The notes below the pieces were generated by a model. It was not told where the DNA came from and made no database searches. It saw nothing but the letters and a program-made list of their open reading frames with translations. 64,000 nt of DNA from Enterococcus sp. 9E7_DIV0242 (GTDB taxonomy: Bacteria > Bacillota > Bacilli > Lactobacillales > Enterococcaceae). Made by a program: the position numbers and the translations under genes. Shown here in pieces: positions 54,228 to 63,678 of this stretch (within the stretch, counting starts at the first letter, position 1; the number at the start of each line of letters is the position of its first letter). The stretch covers positions 3,957,001 through 4,021,000 of the forward strand of contig NZ_CP147247.1 in the NCBI RefSeq assembly GCF_002140975.2, read 5' to 3'.

Positions 54228-54536
54228 GTGATCATTCAATCAGTAACATTTATTGTTAAAAAAGAGGGCAAAGAGCGTTTTGAGAATAAAACAAAAAAAG
54301 ACGTTGCTTCAATGCTGGAAAGAGAAGCCTGTATATCCAGTGAATGTTGGTATACGGAAACAAAGGAAAGCTGTGAATTTGTCCTGGTTTCTAAGTGGCA
54401 GACAAAGAAAGACTTTCAAGATTGGCTGAAACGTCCGGAGCATCTGCAGCAGCACAGAGAAGCGCATAAAGAAAGAGGAACTAAGCCTAGTATAGTTTTG
54501 GAGAAAAGCCAGAAAAGCTATACTGTTTTGACATAG
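54228..54536 (+). CDS. antibiotic-biosynthesis-monooxygenase fold protein, IsdG-like
   Basis: 102 residues from GTG 54228 (AAAGGA 8 bases upstream; ATG 54219 touches the SD). ABM-type ferredoxin-like fold. The segment KWQTKKDFQDWLKRPEHLQQHREAH has Trp then His ten residues later, the spacing of the catalytic Trp/His pair of IsdG heme oxygenases; the IsdG Asn7 equivalent is not evident. Fur control supports an iron or heme role. The call as a heme-degrading enzyme is inference. Confidence 0.65.
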   Translation: MIIQSVTFIVKKEGKERFENKTKKDVASMLEREACISSECWYTETKESCEFVLVSKWQTKKDFQDWLKRPEHLQQHREAHKERGTKPSIVLEKSQKSYTVLT

Positions 54537-54562
54537 GATGGGAAGGAATAATCAGTAATAAA

Positions 54563-54616
54563 AGCATAGTGGATGAAGGGGTTCTAAAAAAGACCTTTAT
54601 CTACTATGCTTTTTTA
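54563..54616 (+). terminator. terminator after IsdG-like gene
   Basis: AGCATAGT-GG-AT-G-AAGG / CCTT-T-AT-CT-ACTATGCT with small bulges, followed by TTTTTT. Confidence 0.83.
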
Positions 54617-54737
54617 TATTTCTGACTCATAGATAAAATTTTGATGCTGATACGTAAACATTAGAAAATTCTTATTTTTCTTTTTATGGATTTATATAAA
54701 TTTTTAAAAGTCTAGACTGAGATTTTTTTCAAAAGAA

Positions 54738-54764
54738 TGCATATATGCAATGTTTTTGTATAAT
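54738..54764 (+). promoter_or_regulatory. arcA promoter region with palindrome
   Basis: Perfect palindrome TGCATATATGCA (54738-54749) overlaps the expected -35 position of a TATAAT (54759-54764). The poor -35 suggests an activated promoter; ArgR or ArcR are candidate activators. Confidence 0.55.
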
Positions 54765-54802
54765 GAGAAAAATTCGACATTTCTAAAGGCAAAAACACGA
54801 TG

Positions 54803-54816
54803 TGAAAGCGTCTACA
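54803..54816. promoter_or_regulatory. catabolite response element (CRE) of arc operon
   Basis: TGAAAGCGTCTACA fits the CcpA consensus TGNNARCGNWWWCA with one deviation. It lies 48 bases before arcA and downstream of the likely -10, a repressing place; CcpA repression of arc genes is known in lactic acid bacteria. Confidence 0.75.
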
Positions 54817-54863
54817 TTTTGGTAGCATTGAGTTGTACAAAAGAATAGAGGGGGAAATAACCT

Positions 54864-56090
54864 ATGGAAAAAGCAATTAATGTTTTTTCAGAAATTGGAA
54901 AATTGAAGCAAGTGATGCTTCACAGACCTGGTAAAGAATTGGAAAATTTGATGCCAGATCATCTGGAACGATTACTGTTCGACGATATCCCGTTTTTAGA
55001 ACAGGCAAGAAAAGAGCATGATATTTTTGCGGATACGCTTCGTTCTAAAGGAGTTGAAGTTCTGTATCTGGAAGACCTTGCGGCAGAATCATTGACTTCA
55101 CAAGAAATCAAAGAGCAATTTTTAACAGAGTATTTGGATGAAGCCAATATCAGTGGCACCAATATCAAGCAAGAAATAAAGGAATATTTTTTATCACTTG
55201 GTTCAAATCGGGAATTGATCGATCAATCAATGGCAGGACTTAAAAAGAGAGACTTGGTGCTAAATGGTAACGCGAAATCTTTGACCGACTTAGTAGATGA
55301 TAATTATCCATTTTTCATTGATCCAATGCCAAATCTTTACTTTACCAGAGATCCATTTGCAACAATCGGAAATAGCGTGTCACTGAATAAGATGTATTCA
55401 GAAACACGACGTAGGGAAACACTTTATGGAAAATACATCTTTAAGTATCACCCAATGTTCAGAGATAACCCAATCAACTTACTTTATAACCGTGATGATA
55501 GTACACGGATCGAGGGTGGCGACGAACTAGTCTTATCCGATAAAGTTTTGGCGGTAGGTATCTCTCAAAGAACCGATGTGGCTTCGATTGAAAAGCTGGC
55601 TAGAAATATCTTTGACAGTGAATTAAGCTTCGAGCATGTCTTAGCATTCGATATCGGCGAAGAAAGAAAATTCATGCATTTGGATACAGTCTTTACAATG
55701 GTCGATTACGACAAATTTACGATCCATCCTGAGATCGAAAGTGACTTGACTGTTTACTCTATTTCAAAAGAAAACGGTGAAATCAAAATCTTGGAAGAGG
55801 TCGATTCTCTGGAACACATTCTATGTCGCTATTTGAATATACCAGCGGTTCAATTGATTCGTTGCGGTGGGGATGATATCACAGCTGCTGCGAGAGAACA
55901 ATGGAATGATGGATCAAATACCTTGACGATTGCTCCTGGTGAAGTAATCGTGTATGACCGAAATGTGATCACGAATAAGAAGATGGAAGAGGCCGGCGTC
56001 AAACTGAATTATATTCCAGGAAGCGAACTAGTTCGCGGACGTGGTGGCCCTCGCTGTATGAGTATGCCGTTTGTTAGAGAAAATATTTAA
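54864..56090 (+). CDS. arcA: arginine deiminase
   Basis: 408 residues. Motifs: [44 protein letters not shown] (Asp), [21 protein letters not shown] (catalytic His) and [16 protein letters not shown] with the nucleophilic Cys. Hydrolyses arginine to citrulline and ammonia. First gene of the arc operon; arcB follows after 20 bases. Confidence 0.97.
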   Translation: MEKAINVFSEIGKLKQVMLHRPGKELENLMPDHLERLLFDDIPFLEQARKEHDIFADTLRSKGVEVLYLEDLAAESLTSQEIKEQFLTEYLDEANISGTNIKQEIKEYFLSLGSNRELIDQSMAGLKKRDLVLNGNAKSLTDLVDDNYPFFIDPMPNLYFTRDPFATIGNSVSLNKMYSETRRRETLYGKYIFKYHPMFRDNPINLLYNRDDSTRIEGGDELVLSDKVLAVGISQRTDVASIEKLARNIFDSELSFEHVLAFDIGEERKFMHLDTVFTMVDYDKFTIHPEIESDLTVYSISKENGEIKILEEVDSLEHILCRYLNIPAVQLIRCGGDDITAAAREQWNDGSNTLTIAPGEVIVYDRNVITNKKMEEAGVKLNYIPGSELVRGRGGPRCMSMPFVRENI

Positions 56091-56110
56091 AAATCAAGGA
56101 GGAAAAAACA

Positions 56111-57130
56111 ATGACATCAATTTTTCAAGGACGTAGTTTACTAGCAGAAAAGGATTTTACAAGAGAAGAGCTGGAATACCTGATCGACTTCTCCATTCAT
56201 TTAAAAGATTTGAAAAAGAGAAATATCCCGCATCGTTATCTTGAAGGAAAAAACATTGCTTTACTGTTTGAAAAAACATCTACACGTACACGGGCAGCAT
56301 TTACTACAGCATCCATCGATTTAGGCGCACATCCGGAATTCTTAGGTGCTAATGATATTCAATTAGGGAAGAAAGAATCTGTTGAAGATACCGCGAAGGT
56401 TTTAGGTAGTATGTTTGATGGAATCGAGTTCCGCGGCTTCAGTCAGGAAGTTGTCGAAGACTTAGCGAAATATTCAGGCGTTCCCGTTTGGAATGGTCTA
56501 ACGGATGAATGGCATCCAACACAAATGATCGCTGATTTTATGACAATCAAAGAAAATTTCAATACGTTGAAAGATATCACACTTGTTTATGTAGGCGATG
56601 GTCGTAACAATATGGCAAATAGTTTGCTTGTTACTGGCGCAATTCTAGGTGTAAATGTACGTATCTGTGCACCGAAAGAGCTGCATCCGGAGCAATCAGT
56701 GGTTGATTATGCGAATAAGTTCGCTTCAGAATCTGGAAGTCAGTTAATGATTACAGATGATGTTGCTAAAGGCGTAAAAGATGCCAACGTTTTATATACA
56801 GATGTTTGGGTATCGATGGGTGAGGAAGATAAGTTTGAAGAGCGAGTGAATTTACTGAAAGACTATCAAATCAATATGGATATGGTGAAAGCTACTGGAA
56901 ATACAGAGGGTGACTTGATTGTTCTTCATTGTCTGCCGGCATTCCATGATACAAAAACAGAATATGGAAAAATGATCAAAGAGAAATTTGGCATCGATGA
57001 AATGGAAATCACTGACGAAGTATTCCGCAGTAAATATGGTAGACAATTTGAAGAGGCAGAAAATCGGATGCATTCAATCAAAGCGATCATGGCAGCGACA
57101 TTGGGCAATCTCTTCATTCCAAAAGCATAG
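56111..57130 (+). CDS. arcB: catabolic ornithine carbamoyltransferase
   Basis: 339 residues, AAGGAGG before the [15 protein letters not shown] (carbamoyl phosphate), [37 protein letters not shown] (SMG loop) and [11 protein letters not shown] (catalytic Cys). Cleaves citrulline with phosphate to ornithine and carbamoyl phosphate in the ADI direction. Confidence 0.97.
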   Translation: MTSIFQGRSLLAEKDFTREELEYLIDFSIHLKDLKKRNIPHRYLEGKNIALLFEKTSTRTRAAFTTASIDLGAHPEFLGANDIQLGKKESVEDTAKVLGSMFDGIEFRGFSQEVVEDLAKYSGVPVWNGLTDEWHPTQMIADFMTIKENFNTLKDITLVYVGDGRNNMANSLLVTGAILGVNVRICAPKELHPEQSVVDYANKFASESGSQLMITDDVAKGVKDANVLYTDVWVSMGEEDKFEERVNLLKDYQINMDMVKATGNTEGDLIVLHCLPAFHDTKTEYGKMIKEKFGIDEMEITDEVFRSKYGRQFEEAENRMHSIKAIMAATLGNLFIPKA

Positions 57131-57151
57131 AGGCAGAAAGGAGCAGTTAGA

Positions 57152-58090
57152 TTGACTCAGAAGAAAAAAATAGTCGTTGCTTTAGGCGGCAATGCGATTC
57201 TATCAGATGATGCAAGTGCACAGGCACAACAGCAAGCATTGGAAATGACTGCAAAGCATCTGGTTCAGTTGATTGATTCAGAAACTCAGTTGATTATTTC
57301 ACACGGGAACGGACCACAAGTCGGCAATCTGTTGTTGCAGCAACAGGCGTCTGATTCAGAAAAGAATCCCGCAATGCCATTAGATACTTGCGTGGCTATG
57401 ACCCAAGGGAGCATTGGCTTTTGGTTGCAAAATGCTCTGGAAAGAGAACTGAAAAACGCCGACTTGAAAAAAGAAGTTGCAACGATTGTTACACAGGTAA
57501 TCGTTGATAAAGACGACGAAGCGTTCAAAAATCCAAGTAAACCAATTGGTCCATTCCTTACGCATGAACAAGCTCAAGCTCTGGAAAAAGAAACAGGAGC
57601 TGTTTATAAAGAGGATGCCGGGCGAGGCTGGCGCAAGGTCGTGCCGAGTCCCAAGCCAATAGCTATCCAAGAGCAGTATAGCATAAATACATTGATAAAT
57701 AATGATATCATCACAATTTGTGCCGGTGGTGGCGGGATTCCGATTGAAAAACAATCGTCCCGTGGCGTAGAAGCAGTAATCGATAAGGATTTTGCTTCCG
57801 AAAAGCTAGCAGAGCTGGTAGATGCAGATTTGTTCATTATTTTGACTGGGGTAGATAAGATTGCTCTGAACTTTGGGAAAGAAAATGAGAAATGGTTGGA
57901 TAAAATGACTGTTTCAGAGGCAGAGCAGTACATGAAAGAAGGGCACTTTGCACCAGGCAGCATGCTGCCGAAGGTTGAAGCAGCCGTACAATATGTAACA
58001 GCAAGACCGGATTGTAAAGCAGTAATTACCTCACTGGAAATGCTGGGAGGTATCGGAAAGGAGCGTGTGGGGACAGAGATAGTTTGTTGA
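57152..58090 (+). CDS. arcC: carbamate kinase
   Basis: 312 residues from TTG 57152 (AAAGGAG 9 bases upstream). [62 protein letters not shown] and [10 protein letters not shown]. Makes ATP from carbamoyl phosphate. Confidence 0.96.
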   Translation: MTQKKKIVVALGGNAILSDDASAQAQQQALEMTAKHLVQLIDSETQLIISHGNGPQVGNLLLQQQASDSEKNPAMPLDTCVAMTQGSIGFWLQNALERELKNADLKKEVATIVTQVIVDKDDEAFKNPSKPIGPFLTHEQAQALEKETGAVYKEDAGRGWRKVVPSPKPIAIQEQYSINTLINNDIITICAGGGGIPIEKQSSRGVEAVIDKDFASEKLAELVDADLFIILTGVDKIALNFGKENEKWLDKMTVSEAEQYMKEGHFAPGSMLPKVEAAVQYVTARPDCKAVITSLEMLGGIGKERVGTEIVC

Positions 58091-58142
58091 ACCGATAGGG
58101 TAGGAATGAACTAGGAGAAGAATAGCCTTTGGAGTGATTCGT

Positions 58143-58838
58143 ATGGAAAAAAATGCTACAACTTCTAAAGTATCAATAATAAACGAGCATCCTTATTTCT
58201 TGAATTTGGATGAAGAAAATCGTGGGCTTCTAAACGAGAACATGTATTGCCGTTCTTATAAAAAAGGACAGGTTCTTTTTGACACGGGTGATAAGCGAGA
58301 CAGGATATTTTTCTTGAGCAAAGGTCTGATTCGTATTGAACGATTGGATGATACAGCGTCGTATAATTTCTTAGAGTTTATTAGTGACAAGCAGCCATTT
58401 CCGTTACTTGATATGTTTGAATCTGAAAAATACTACTTCTCCGCTGTTGCCATCACAGACATAGAGGTCTGTTATGTCTCTTCCACAATTTTTGAAAAAA
58501 TCGTTCAAATGGATTTGGATCATTTGCGCGTATTCAATACAGATTTGAATCGACTCGTAAAAAAACAGATGCGGAGAATTCAATACTGTGTGACATCAAA
58601 AGCGAAGCAACGAGTAAAAAACACCTTGTCTATTTTGATGGAGGATCTAGGGGAACGGGTGGATGATAAAATCATCATCCCCCATCCGATCCTCATTAAT
58701 GATATTTCAAAATACAGTGGTACGACCAGAGAAACAGTCGGTCATACGATCAGAGAGCTGATCAAGCACAAGAAAATAACGTATAAATATAAAGAATTGG
58801 TATTTATCGATATTGATTATTTTACTTTAGGAAAATAA
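58143..58838 (+). CDS. arcR: Crp/Fnr-family regulator ArcR
   Basis: 231 residues from ATG 58143 (GGAG 8 bases upstream). Cyclic-nucleotide-like beta barrel (about 20-110) and C-terminal HTH (about 165-215: LINDISKYSGTTRETVGHTIRELIKHKKI). No Cys cluster for iron-sulfur binding as in Fnr is seen. In arc operons ArcR activates arc genes. Sits between arcC and arcD. Confidence 0.9.
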   Translation: MEKNATTSKVSIINEHPYFLNLDEENRGLLNENMYCRSYKKGQVLFDTGDKRDRIFFLSKGLIRIERLDDTASYNFLEFISDKQPFPLLDMFESEKYYFSAVAITDIEVCYVSSTIFEKIVQMDLDHLRVFNTDLNRLVKKQMRRIQYCVTSKAKQRVKNTLSILMEDLGERVDDKIIIPHPILINDISKYSGTTRETVGHTIRELIKHKKITYKYKELVFIDIDYFTLGK

Positions 58839-58841
58839 ATG

Positions 58842-58917
58842 ATATGAATTTGCTAAGATAGGCAATCGGGAAATAGAATACCAGTGGTCAACACAAAGCA
58901 ATCCCGAAGATTCATAT
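58842..58917 (+). repeat. arcR-arcD intergenic inverted repeats
   Basis: ATATGAAT (58842-58849) / ATTCATAT (58910-58917) enclose TCGGGA (58866-58871) / TCCCGA (58902-58907). The two stems could form one long hairpin with an asymmetric bulge, without a T-run after it. A stabilising or processing structure, or paired regulator half-sites, are both possible. Confidence 0.6.
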
Positions 58918-58943
58918 AATTAATCAATACAGAAAGGAGAACT

Positions 58944-59066
58944 ATGAATGAGCTCCGATTGATTCATGAAGAGCGAAACAGTTTTTCTATAGGGCTTGTT
59001 TATAGTATAGAAGACTATGACGACCAAAAAAGAGAAAAAAGAAAAAAAGTCCATTTCATCATTTAG
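58944..59066 (+). CDS. short leader ORF overlapping the arcD start
   Basis: 40 codons from ATG 58944 behind the best SD of the region (AAAGGAG at 58933-58939), ending at TAG 59064-59066, 50 bases into arcD in another frame. The product is basic (QKREKRKK) and not recognised. arcD itself has only a weak SD, so this ORF may couple or tune arcD translation. Whether it is translated is inferred. Confidence 0.4.
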   Translation: MNELRLIHEERNSFSIGLVYSIEDYDDQKREKRKKVHFII

Positions 59067-60474
59067 TATTCTATTCATCATTATTATATTACTGACTGTC
59101 GTTTCCTGGCTGTTTGCGGGTCAGTCGTTTACACCTACTATACCAGCCGGAGGAACCGAAGAAGTCAGCCAAGTTGTTGGGGCAAAGATTTCTGATCTGG
59201 TAATGTCCCCATTTAATGGCTTTAGAGATGCCATCGATATCTGTGTATTCATTTTGATTCTAGGCGGATTTCTGAATATCGTGAATCGGACGGGTGCTTT
59301 GGAGGCTGGTATACAGCATATTGTGCGAAAGCTGAAAGGTAACGAACTAGTGTTGATCCCCATATTAATGATTCTATTTTCAATTGGTGGTTCAACCTAC
59401 GGAATGGCAGAAGAAACGATTCCGTTTTATTCACTATTGGCCGTAACAATGGTTGCCTCAGGCTTCGATACGATTGTTTCAGTAGGAACAGTTATGTTGG
59501 GCGCCGGAGCTGGGGTTATTGGTTCGACAGTTAATCCATTTGCAACAGGGGTGGCAATGGATGCCCTTCGAAGTGTTGGCATTACGCCAAATACGGGGAC
59601 TATTTTAGCAATAGGCTTTGTATTATGGATCGTGACAACAGCCTATTGTATCTTCTGTGTAATGGGCTATGCAAGAAAAGTAAAAGCTGATAAAGGGTCA
59701 ACGATTCTTTCACTGCAGGAACAAAAAGATATGGAGGAATCATTTGAAAAAACAGGTGCTCAGAACCTAGAGTTTACGGGCAAACATAAAGCAATTTTGT
59801 CTGTTTTTGCCTTCTCATTTGCCATCATGGTTATTTCCCTTATTCCGTGGGGATCATTTGGCATCACGATTTTTGATGGCTGGACTTCTTTCCTTACCGG
59901 AGAAAGCTTTGGCGATTGGTATTTTGGTGATTTAGCTATGTGGTTCTTCTTAGTAAGTTTAGTTGTTTCATTGATTCAGGGATTTTCAGAGAAGGAAATT
60001 ATCGACACCTTTATCGATGGGGTAAAAGATATTCTCTCCGTTGTTCTGATTATTGTTGTGGCACGTGGCGCTTCTGTAATCATGCAAGTCACTCATTTAG
60101 ACTTATTCATTTTGGATAAATCTGCCGGATTGCTTCAAGGGCTGTCGCCGATTCTGTTTGTTATCGGAGCATACGCATTATATCTGTTCCTATCTTTCTT
60201 GATTCCATCTACCTCAGGTTTAGCCTATGTATCAATTCCAGTCATGGGTGCGTTAGCTCATAACATCGGCTTGAATCCAAATGTCATGGTTATGATCTTT
60301 ACCGCCGGCTGTGGATTAGTTAACTTGATTACACCGACTTCAGGCGTTATTATGGGCGGATTGGAAATGTCAAAAATCAATTATTCCACATGGACAAAAT
60401 TCATGGCCAAGCCGCTTATTGTCATAGGTCTTAGTAACCTGGCGATCTTGATTGCGGCAATGCTGTTTCTTTAG
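59017..60474 (+). CDS. arcD: arginine/ornithine antiporter, YfcC-type (ArcD)
   Basis: 485 residues; about 12-13 membrane helices; YfcC/DcuC-like (basic amino acid antiporter) family, with FSIGGSTYGMAEETIPFY and IPSTSGLAYVSIPVMGAL as conserved loop motifs. In the arc operon the expected role is arginine-in/ornithine-out exchange. It differs from the APC-type ArcD of many bacteria. The SD before ATG 59017 (TAGAAG) is weak. Confidence 0.83.
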   Translation: MTTKKEKKEKKSISSFSILFIIIILLTVVSWLFAGQSFTPTIPAGGTEEVSQVVGAKISDLVMSPFNGFRDAIDICVFILILGGFLNIVNRTGALEAGIQHIVRKLKGNELVLIPILMILFSIGGSTYGMAEETIPFYSLLAVTMVASGFDTIVSVGTVMLGAGAGVIGSTVNPFATGVAMDALRSVGITPNTGTILAIGFVLWIVTTAYCIFCVMGYARKVKADKGSTILSLQEQKDMEESFEKTGAQNLEFTGKHKAILSVFAFSFAIMVISLIPWGSFGITIFDGWTSFLTGESFGDWYFGDLAMWFFLVSLVVSLIQGFSEKEIIDTFIDGVKDILSVVLIIVVARGASVIMQVTHLDLFILDKSAGLLQGLSPILFVIGAYALYLFLSFLIPSTSGLAYVSIPVMGALAHNIGLNPNVMVMIFTAGCGLVNLITPTSGVIMGGLEMSKINYSTWTKFMAKPLIVIGLSNLAILIAAMLFL

Positions 60475-60596
60475 GAAATAGGTTAGGGATAGGAGTAAAA
60501 TCTCAGACTGTTCTTGTACTAAAATCTGAATAGGTGGTGGGTAGAAAGAACATCTGCCTCCACCTAGGCATTAAAACAAAGCAGGTGAAAGGTGAT

Positions 60597-61058
60597 ATGA
60601 AAAAAAGTGATCGGCAGGATATTATCAAGAAAATCATTGTTGAAAATGAGATAGAGACACAGGAAGAATTACTGGACTGTCTTAAGAATGAAGGGTTCAG
60701 CTTCACTCAGGCAACGATTTCAAGAGATATGCGTGAACTGAATATTGTGAAATCCTATACAAAAGAAGGAAGAAAAAAATTTACCATACTGGCTGTGGAT
60801 AAAAATGATTCTGAATTAGAGCAAAAAATAAGGAAAACTATGAATGAATATACGCAATCGATCGAACGAGTAAATTTTATCGTAATCATTCATACTCTGC
60901 CTAATGGAGCGGACGTAATCGCCAATTATATGGATGAAAGAAGGTTTTCTGAAGTAGTAGCTACTGTCGCAGGATATGATACCCTAATTATTGTGACACG
61001 TTCAGATAAAAATGCAGATCAGTTTATTGCTAAGTTAAATACGTATCTTGATGAGTAA
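60597..61058 (+). CDS. argR: arginine repressor ArgR/AhrC
   Basis: 153 residues from ATG 60597 (AAAGGTG upstream); an earlier in-frame start at 60534 lacks SD. N-terminal winged HTH (SFTQATISRDMRELNIVK) and C-terminal arginine-binding hexamer domain (HTLPNGADVIANYMDERRF, GYDTLIIVTRS; GADVIA is the usual Asp motif). Last gene of the arc locus; controls arginine genes. Confidence 0.94.
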   Translation: MKKSDRQDIIKKIIVENEIETQEELLDCLKNEGFSFTQATISRDMRELNIVKSYTKEGRKKFTILAVDKNDSELEQKIRKTMNEYTQSIERVNFIVIIHTLPNGADVIANYMDERRFSEVVATVAGYDTLIIVTRSDKNADQFIAKLNTYLDE

Positions 61059-61120
61059 GCGAAAGGTATGGAAAATGGATTAAATCTTTTAAAGCAGCAA
61101 TAAAAAAATTCTTCGTAAGT

Positions 61121-61176
61121 AAAAAAGTACACTCAGAAAGCTTTCGTGAAAGGGCTTCTCTGGATGTACTTTTTTA
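61121..61176. terminator. bidirectional terminator between argR and GlsB-like gene
   Basis: AAAAAAGTACA / TGTACTTTTTT outer stem with inner GCTTTC/GAAAG(G)GC pairing. Confidence 0.87.
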
Positions 61177-61191
61177 ATGGTAACAGAGTCA

Positions 61192-61437
61192 TTAATTATT
61201 TCTGCCAAACAAGGCTGAAACAACAATAACAACAATTGCTGCGCCCAAAATAGATGGAACGATTGCCATCCCGGCAAGGCTTGGTCCCCAGCTTCCGAAC
61301 AATGCTTGTCCGACAGAAGAGCCGATCAAACCTGCAATGATATCAAATAGGCAGCCACTCGGCTTATCTTTATTCGTAACAGATCCGGCAATCGAACCAA
61401 TAACAGCGCCAACGATCAATGTCCATAACCAACTCAT
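61192..61437 (-). CDS. GlsB/YeaQ/YmgE-family stress membrane protein
   Basis: 81 residues, three helices: MSWLWTLIVGAVIGSIAGSVTNKDKPSGCLFDIIAGLIGSSVGQ (in parts) and WGPSLAGMAIVPSILGAAIVVIVVSALF. The Gly-rich transglycosylase-associated pattern matches GlsB/YeaQ, associated with stress response in Enterococcus. SD AAGGAGG on the minus strand. Monocistronic. Confidence 0.88.
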   Translation of the reverse strand: MSWLWTLIVGAVIGSIAGSVTNKDKPSGCLFDIIAGLIGSSVGQALFGSWGPSLAGMAIVPSILGAAIVVIVVSALFGRNN

Positions 61438-61565
61438 AGATGATTCCTCCTTAACGTTCGTTTACTTCTTTATAATAGCATAAAGCAATCAGGGGAAAAT
61501 CGGGCGGAGGACCTATCTAAATCTAGGTTTTATCGCTATACTTAGTAAAAAGGGGGCAGAAAAAA

Positions 61566-62117
61566 ATGCTTACAAAAGAAGAACAACGAATCAGTAAAAC
61601 CATTTCCTATGCGCTAAGGCATAAGCCGGAAGAATTTGACTTGTTACTGGATAGTGAAGGCTATACGGAGCTATCTGAGTTTATTGAAAAAATGAATAAG
61701 ACGGCAGGTCTTGCGCTGACTGTCGACAAGCTACATTCTCTACTGGAACGAAGTGATAAAACGCGTTGGGAAATCACGGACCAAAAAATTCGAGCTGTCT
61801 ATGGACATAGCATCAAAAAGAAAATAGAAAAAGAAGTAGCGGTCCCCCCGGAGTATCTGTATCATGGAACGCCACATAAATTTTTAGACAGCATTTTAAC
61901 GAAGGGCTTGATCCCAAAGGGCAGACAGTATGTTCATTTATCACAGGAGCAAGAAACAGCTGTCACTGTAGGGAAAAGAAGAGATGATTCACCAGTGATA
62001 CTTAAAGTCGATACTCGTAGTGCAGTCAATGAGGGCGTTTGCTTTTATCAAGAGCTGGAAGGCATTTGGTTAAGTGATCCGATTCCAGCGAAATATCTGG
62101 AAGTAGTAACAGACTAG
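61566..62117 (+). CDS. kptA: RNA 2'-phosphotransferase KptA/Tpt1
   Basis: 183 residues. N-terminal winged helix with the Arg18-His19 pair (SYALRHKP), Arg67 (KTRWEI), then YHGT (about 99-102) and Arg120 (KGRQYVHLS), consistent with the Arg-His-Arg-Arg catalytic set. Transfers the 2'-phosphate from RNA to NAD. In eukaryotes it finishes tRNA splicing; the bacterial substrate is not established. Gene stands alone here. Confidence 0.9.
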   Translation: MLTKEEQRISKTISYALRHKPEEFDLLLDSEGYTELSEFIEKMNKTAGLALTVDKLHSLLERSDKTRWEITDQKIRAVYGHSIKKKIEKEVAVPPEYLYHGTPHKFLDSILTKGLIPKGRQYVHLSQEQETAVTVGKRRDDSPVILKVDTRSAVNEGVCFYQELEGIWLSDPIPAKYLEVVTD

Positions 62118-62158
62118 TTAGATTTAGTGCTTGAATTTCCTTTTGTAATAATTTTTGA

Positions 62159-62217
62159 AAACCATCCATCAAAAGCCCGTTCAAAATGGGGAGCTTTTGA
62201 TGGATGGTCATTTTTTC
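62159..62217. terminator. terminator between kptA and MFS gene
   Basis: ACCATCCATCAAAAGC / GCTTTTGATGGATGGT, 16 pairs, followed by CATTTTTT; serves kptA and, less strongly, the converging MFS gene. Confidence 0.9.
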
Positions 62218-62230
62218 TAAAGAGTATTAT

Positions 62231-63490
62231 TTAGGATTCGGTTGCTTGTTTATTGGCTGTCACATGTTGTTTGCTCAAGAGAGAGCTGTTGGTCAATACG
62301 ATAGCAAGCAGACCTAAAAGCAACAGTAACGTCGCCATTCCGTATTTTCCTATGAGTGGAGAAATCATCATTGACAGGGAAGCCAGAATTTTTCCCAACT
62401 GAAAAATGATGCCATTGAAGGCGACATAGGAGCCGCGGCTGGATTCATCAATAATCTCTGCAAGAATTGTCTGTCGTGTCGGAACATACAAAAGCTCACC
62501 GAAAGAAAAGACCACTGTTGCGGCAAAGAGAATAAGCAGCTGATTTGAAAAGGCTGTTACAGCATAGCCTAGACTAAATAACAGGAAACCTGTAAACATG
62601 ATTTTCTTTTGAGGGCGCCCTGTGACCCATTTCGCAATTGCTCCGGTAAAAAGAACGATAATAACTGTGTTGACTGCTGTCAGCAGACTGAGTATTCGAA
62701 CACCATCAAGAGTGAGTGTACCAATATTTCCTAAGCTGATAGTCAAATGCTTCAGTTCCTCTGCTAAACGCACAGAGACGAAATTATTCCGTTGAAACTC
62801 TACAGTCATGATCGCAATTCCGGCCAAGGTGAATAGTAGGAAGCGCCGATCTTTCATCACCTTTTGGTAGCTCCTAAAAACAGCAGCAATACCTACATTC
62901 TTACCTGTACTCTCCTGTTTTACCAGTGTTTCTGAAAGGAGATGTACCGTTAGTCCCGTTGTCAGCAGCGAAAGTATAAACAAGGCAATCAGTAACAAGA
63001 AAAGGTGAGATTGGAAAAACCAACCGCCGACCATGACTCCAATCAATATCGATAAATTATTGGCCCAATAGCTGATAGAATACATAAATGCACGATTTTC
63101 TACAGTACTGACGTCGATCAGCATAGCATCAGCTGCCGGATTGATCATACCTTGGGCAATACTCACGATCAACATCATTAGGAATGTCAACCAGACAGAG
63201 TGGAAGATAGGCGAATTTGCCAGCAGCATACCTAGATAAGCAGCTGACTTCAATGCTTCTCCGGCAATCATGAGCTGTCGCCGACCAAAGATATCGGTCA
63301 GGTGCCCACCGTAAATACCGGCAATAAATTGAATGACTACATTGATTGTTACTAAGATTCCGGCAACTCCACTGTTCAATTCCTTCGTGAAATAAACAGC
63401 CATGAATGGAAAAATCATGGAGCCAACCACTTTACTGAGAAATTGAATGATGATCCGGGCCCGAATATTCGGATGTAAGCTTTTAAACAT
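62231..63490 (-). CDS. MFS multidrug-type transporter
   Basis: 419 residues from the ATG at 63490 (GGAAG upstream on the minus strand); an upstream extension to 63733 reads through the divergent promoter and is not used. About 12 membrane helices; FGRRQLMIAG is the loop 2-3 MFS motif (GHLTDIFGRR), typical of drug:H+ antiporters of the MdtH/YttB group. Divergent from an SgrR-type regulator gene. Confidence 0.83.
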   Translation of the reverse strand: MFKSLHPNIRARIIIQFLSKVVGSMIFPFMAVYFTKELNSGVAGILVTINVVIQFIAGIYGGHLTDIFGRRQLMIAGEALKSAAYLGMLLANSPIFHSVWLTFLMMLIVSIAQGMINPAADAMLIDVSTVENRAFMYSISYWANNLSILIGVMVGGWFFQSHLFLLLIALFILSLLTTGLTVHLLSETLVKQESTGKNVGIAAVFRSYQKVMKDRRFLLFTLAGIAIMTVEFQRNNFVSVRLAEELKHLTISLGNIGTLTLDGVRILSLLTAVNTVIIVLFTGAIAKWVTGRPQKKIMFTGFLLFSLGYAVTAFSNQLLILFAATVVFSFGELLYVPTRQTILAEIIDESSRGSYVAFNGIIFQLGKILASLSMMISPLIGKYGMATLLLLLGLLAIVLTNSSLLSKQHVTANKQATES

Positions 63491-63576
63491 TTCATCACTT
63501 CCTTTCTTTAGATACCTGTGTTCCTTTTGTATTATGTGTAGCCATAGCTTTGGAAAATTACTTAGCAGATTAGGTA

Positions 63577-63604
63577 TTGCACTTAATAAAAGGTTTGATA
63601 TGAT
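63577..63604 (+). promoter_or_regulatory. possible promoter of the SgrR-like gene
   Basis: TTGCAC (63577-63582), 16-base spacer, TATGAT (63599-63604). A downstream AAAAGGG/CCCCTTTT hairpin (63626-63660) could affect read-out. Confidence 0.5.
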
Positions 63605-63678
63605 TATAAAAGAGGTTTTGAAAATTAAAAAGGGATTAAAAACGGGAATCATGTCCCCTTTTATTTGGAGGGAAGAGA

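Larger units (their letters stand above)
54537..54863. other. region between IsdG-like gene and arcA
   Basis: 327 bases with a terminator (54563-54616), a TGCATATATGCA palindrome (54738-54749), a TATAAT (54759-54764) with poor -35, and a CRE (54803-54816). No gene seen. Confidence 0.65.
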
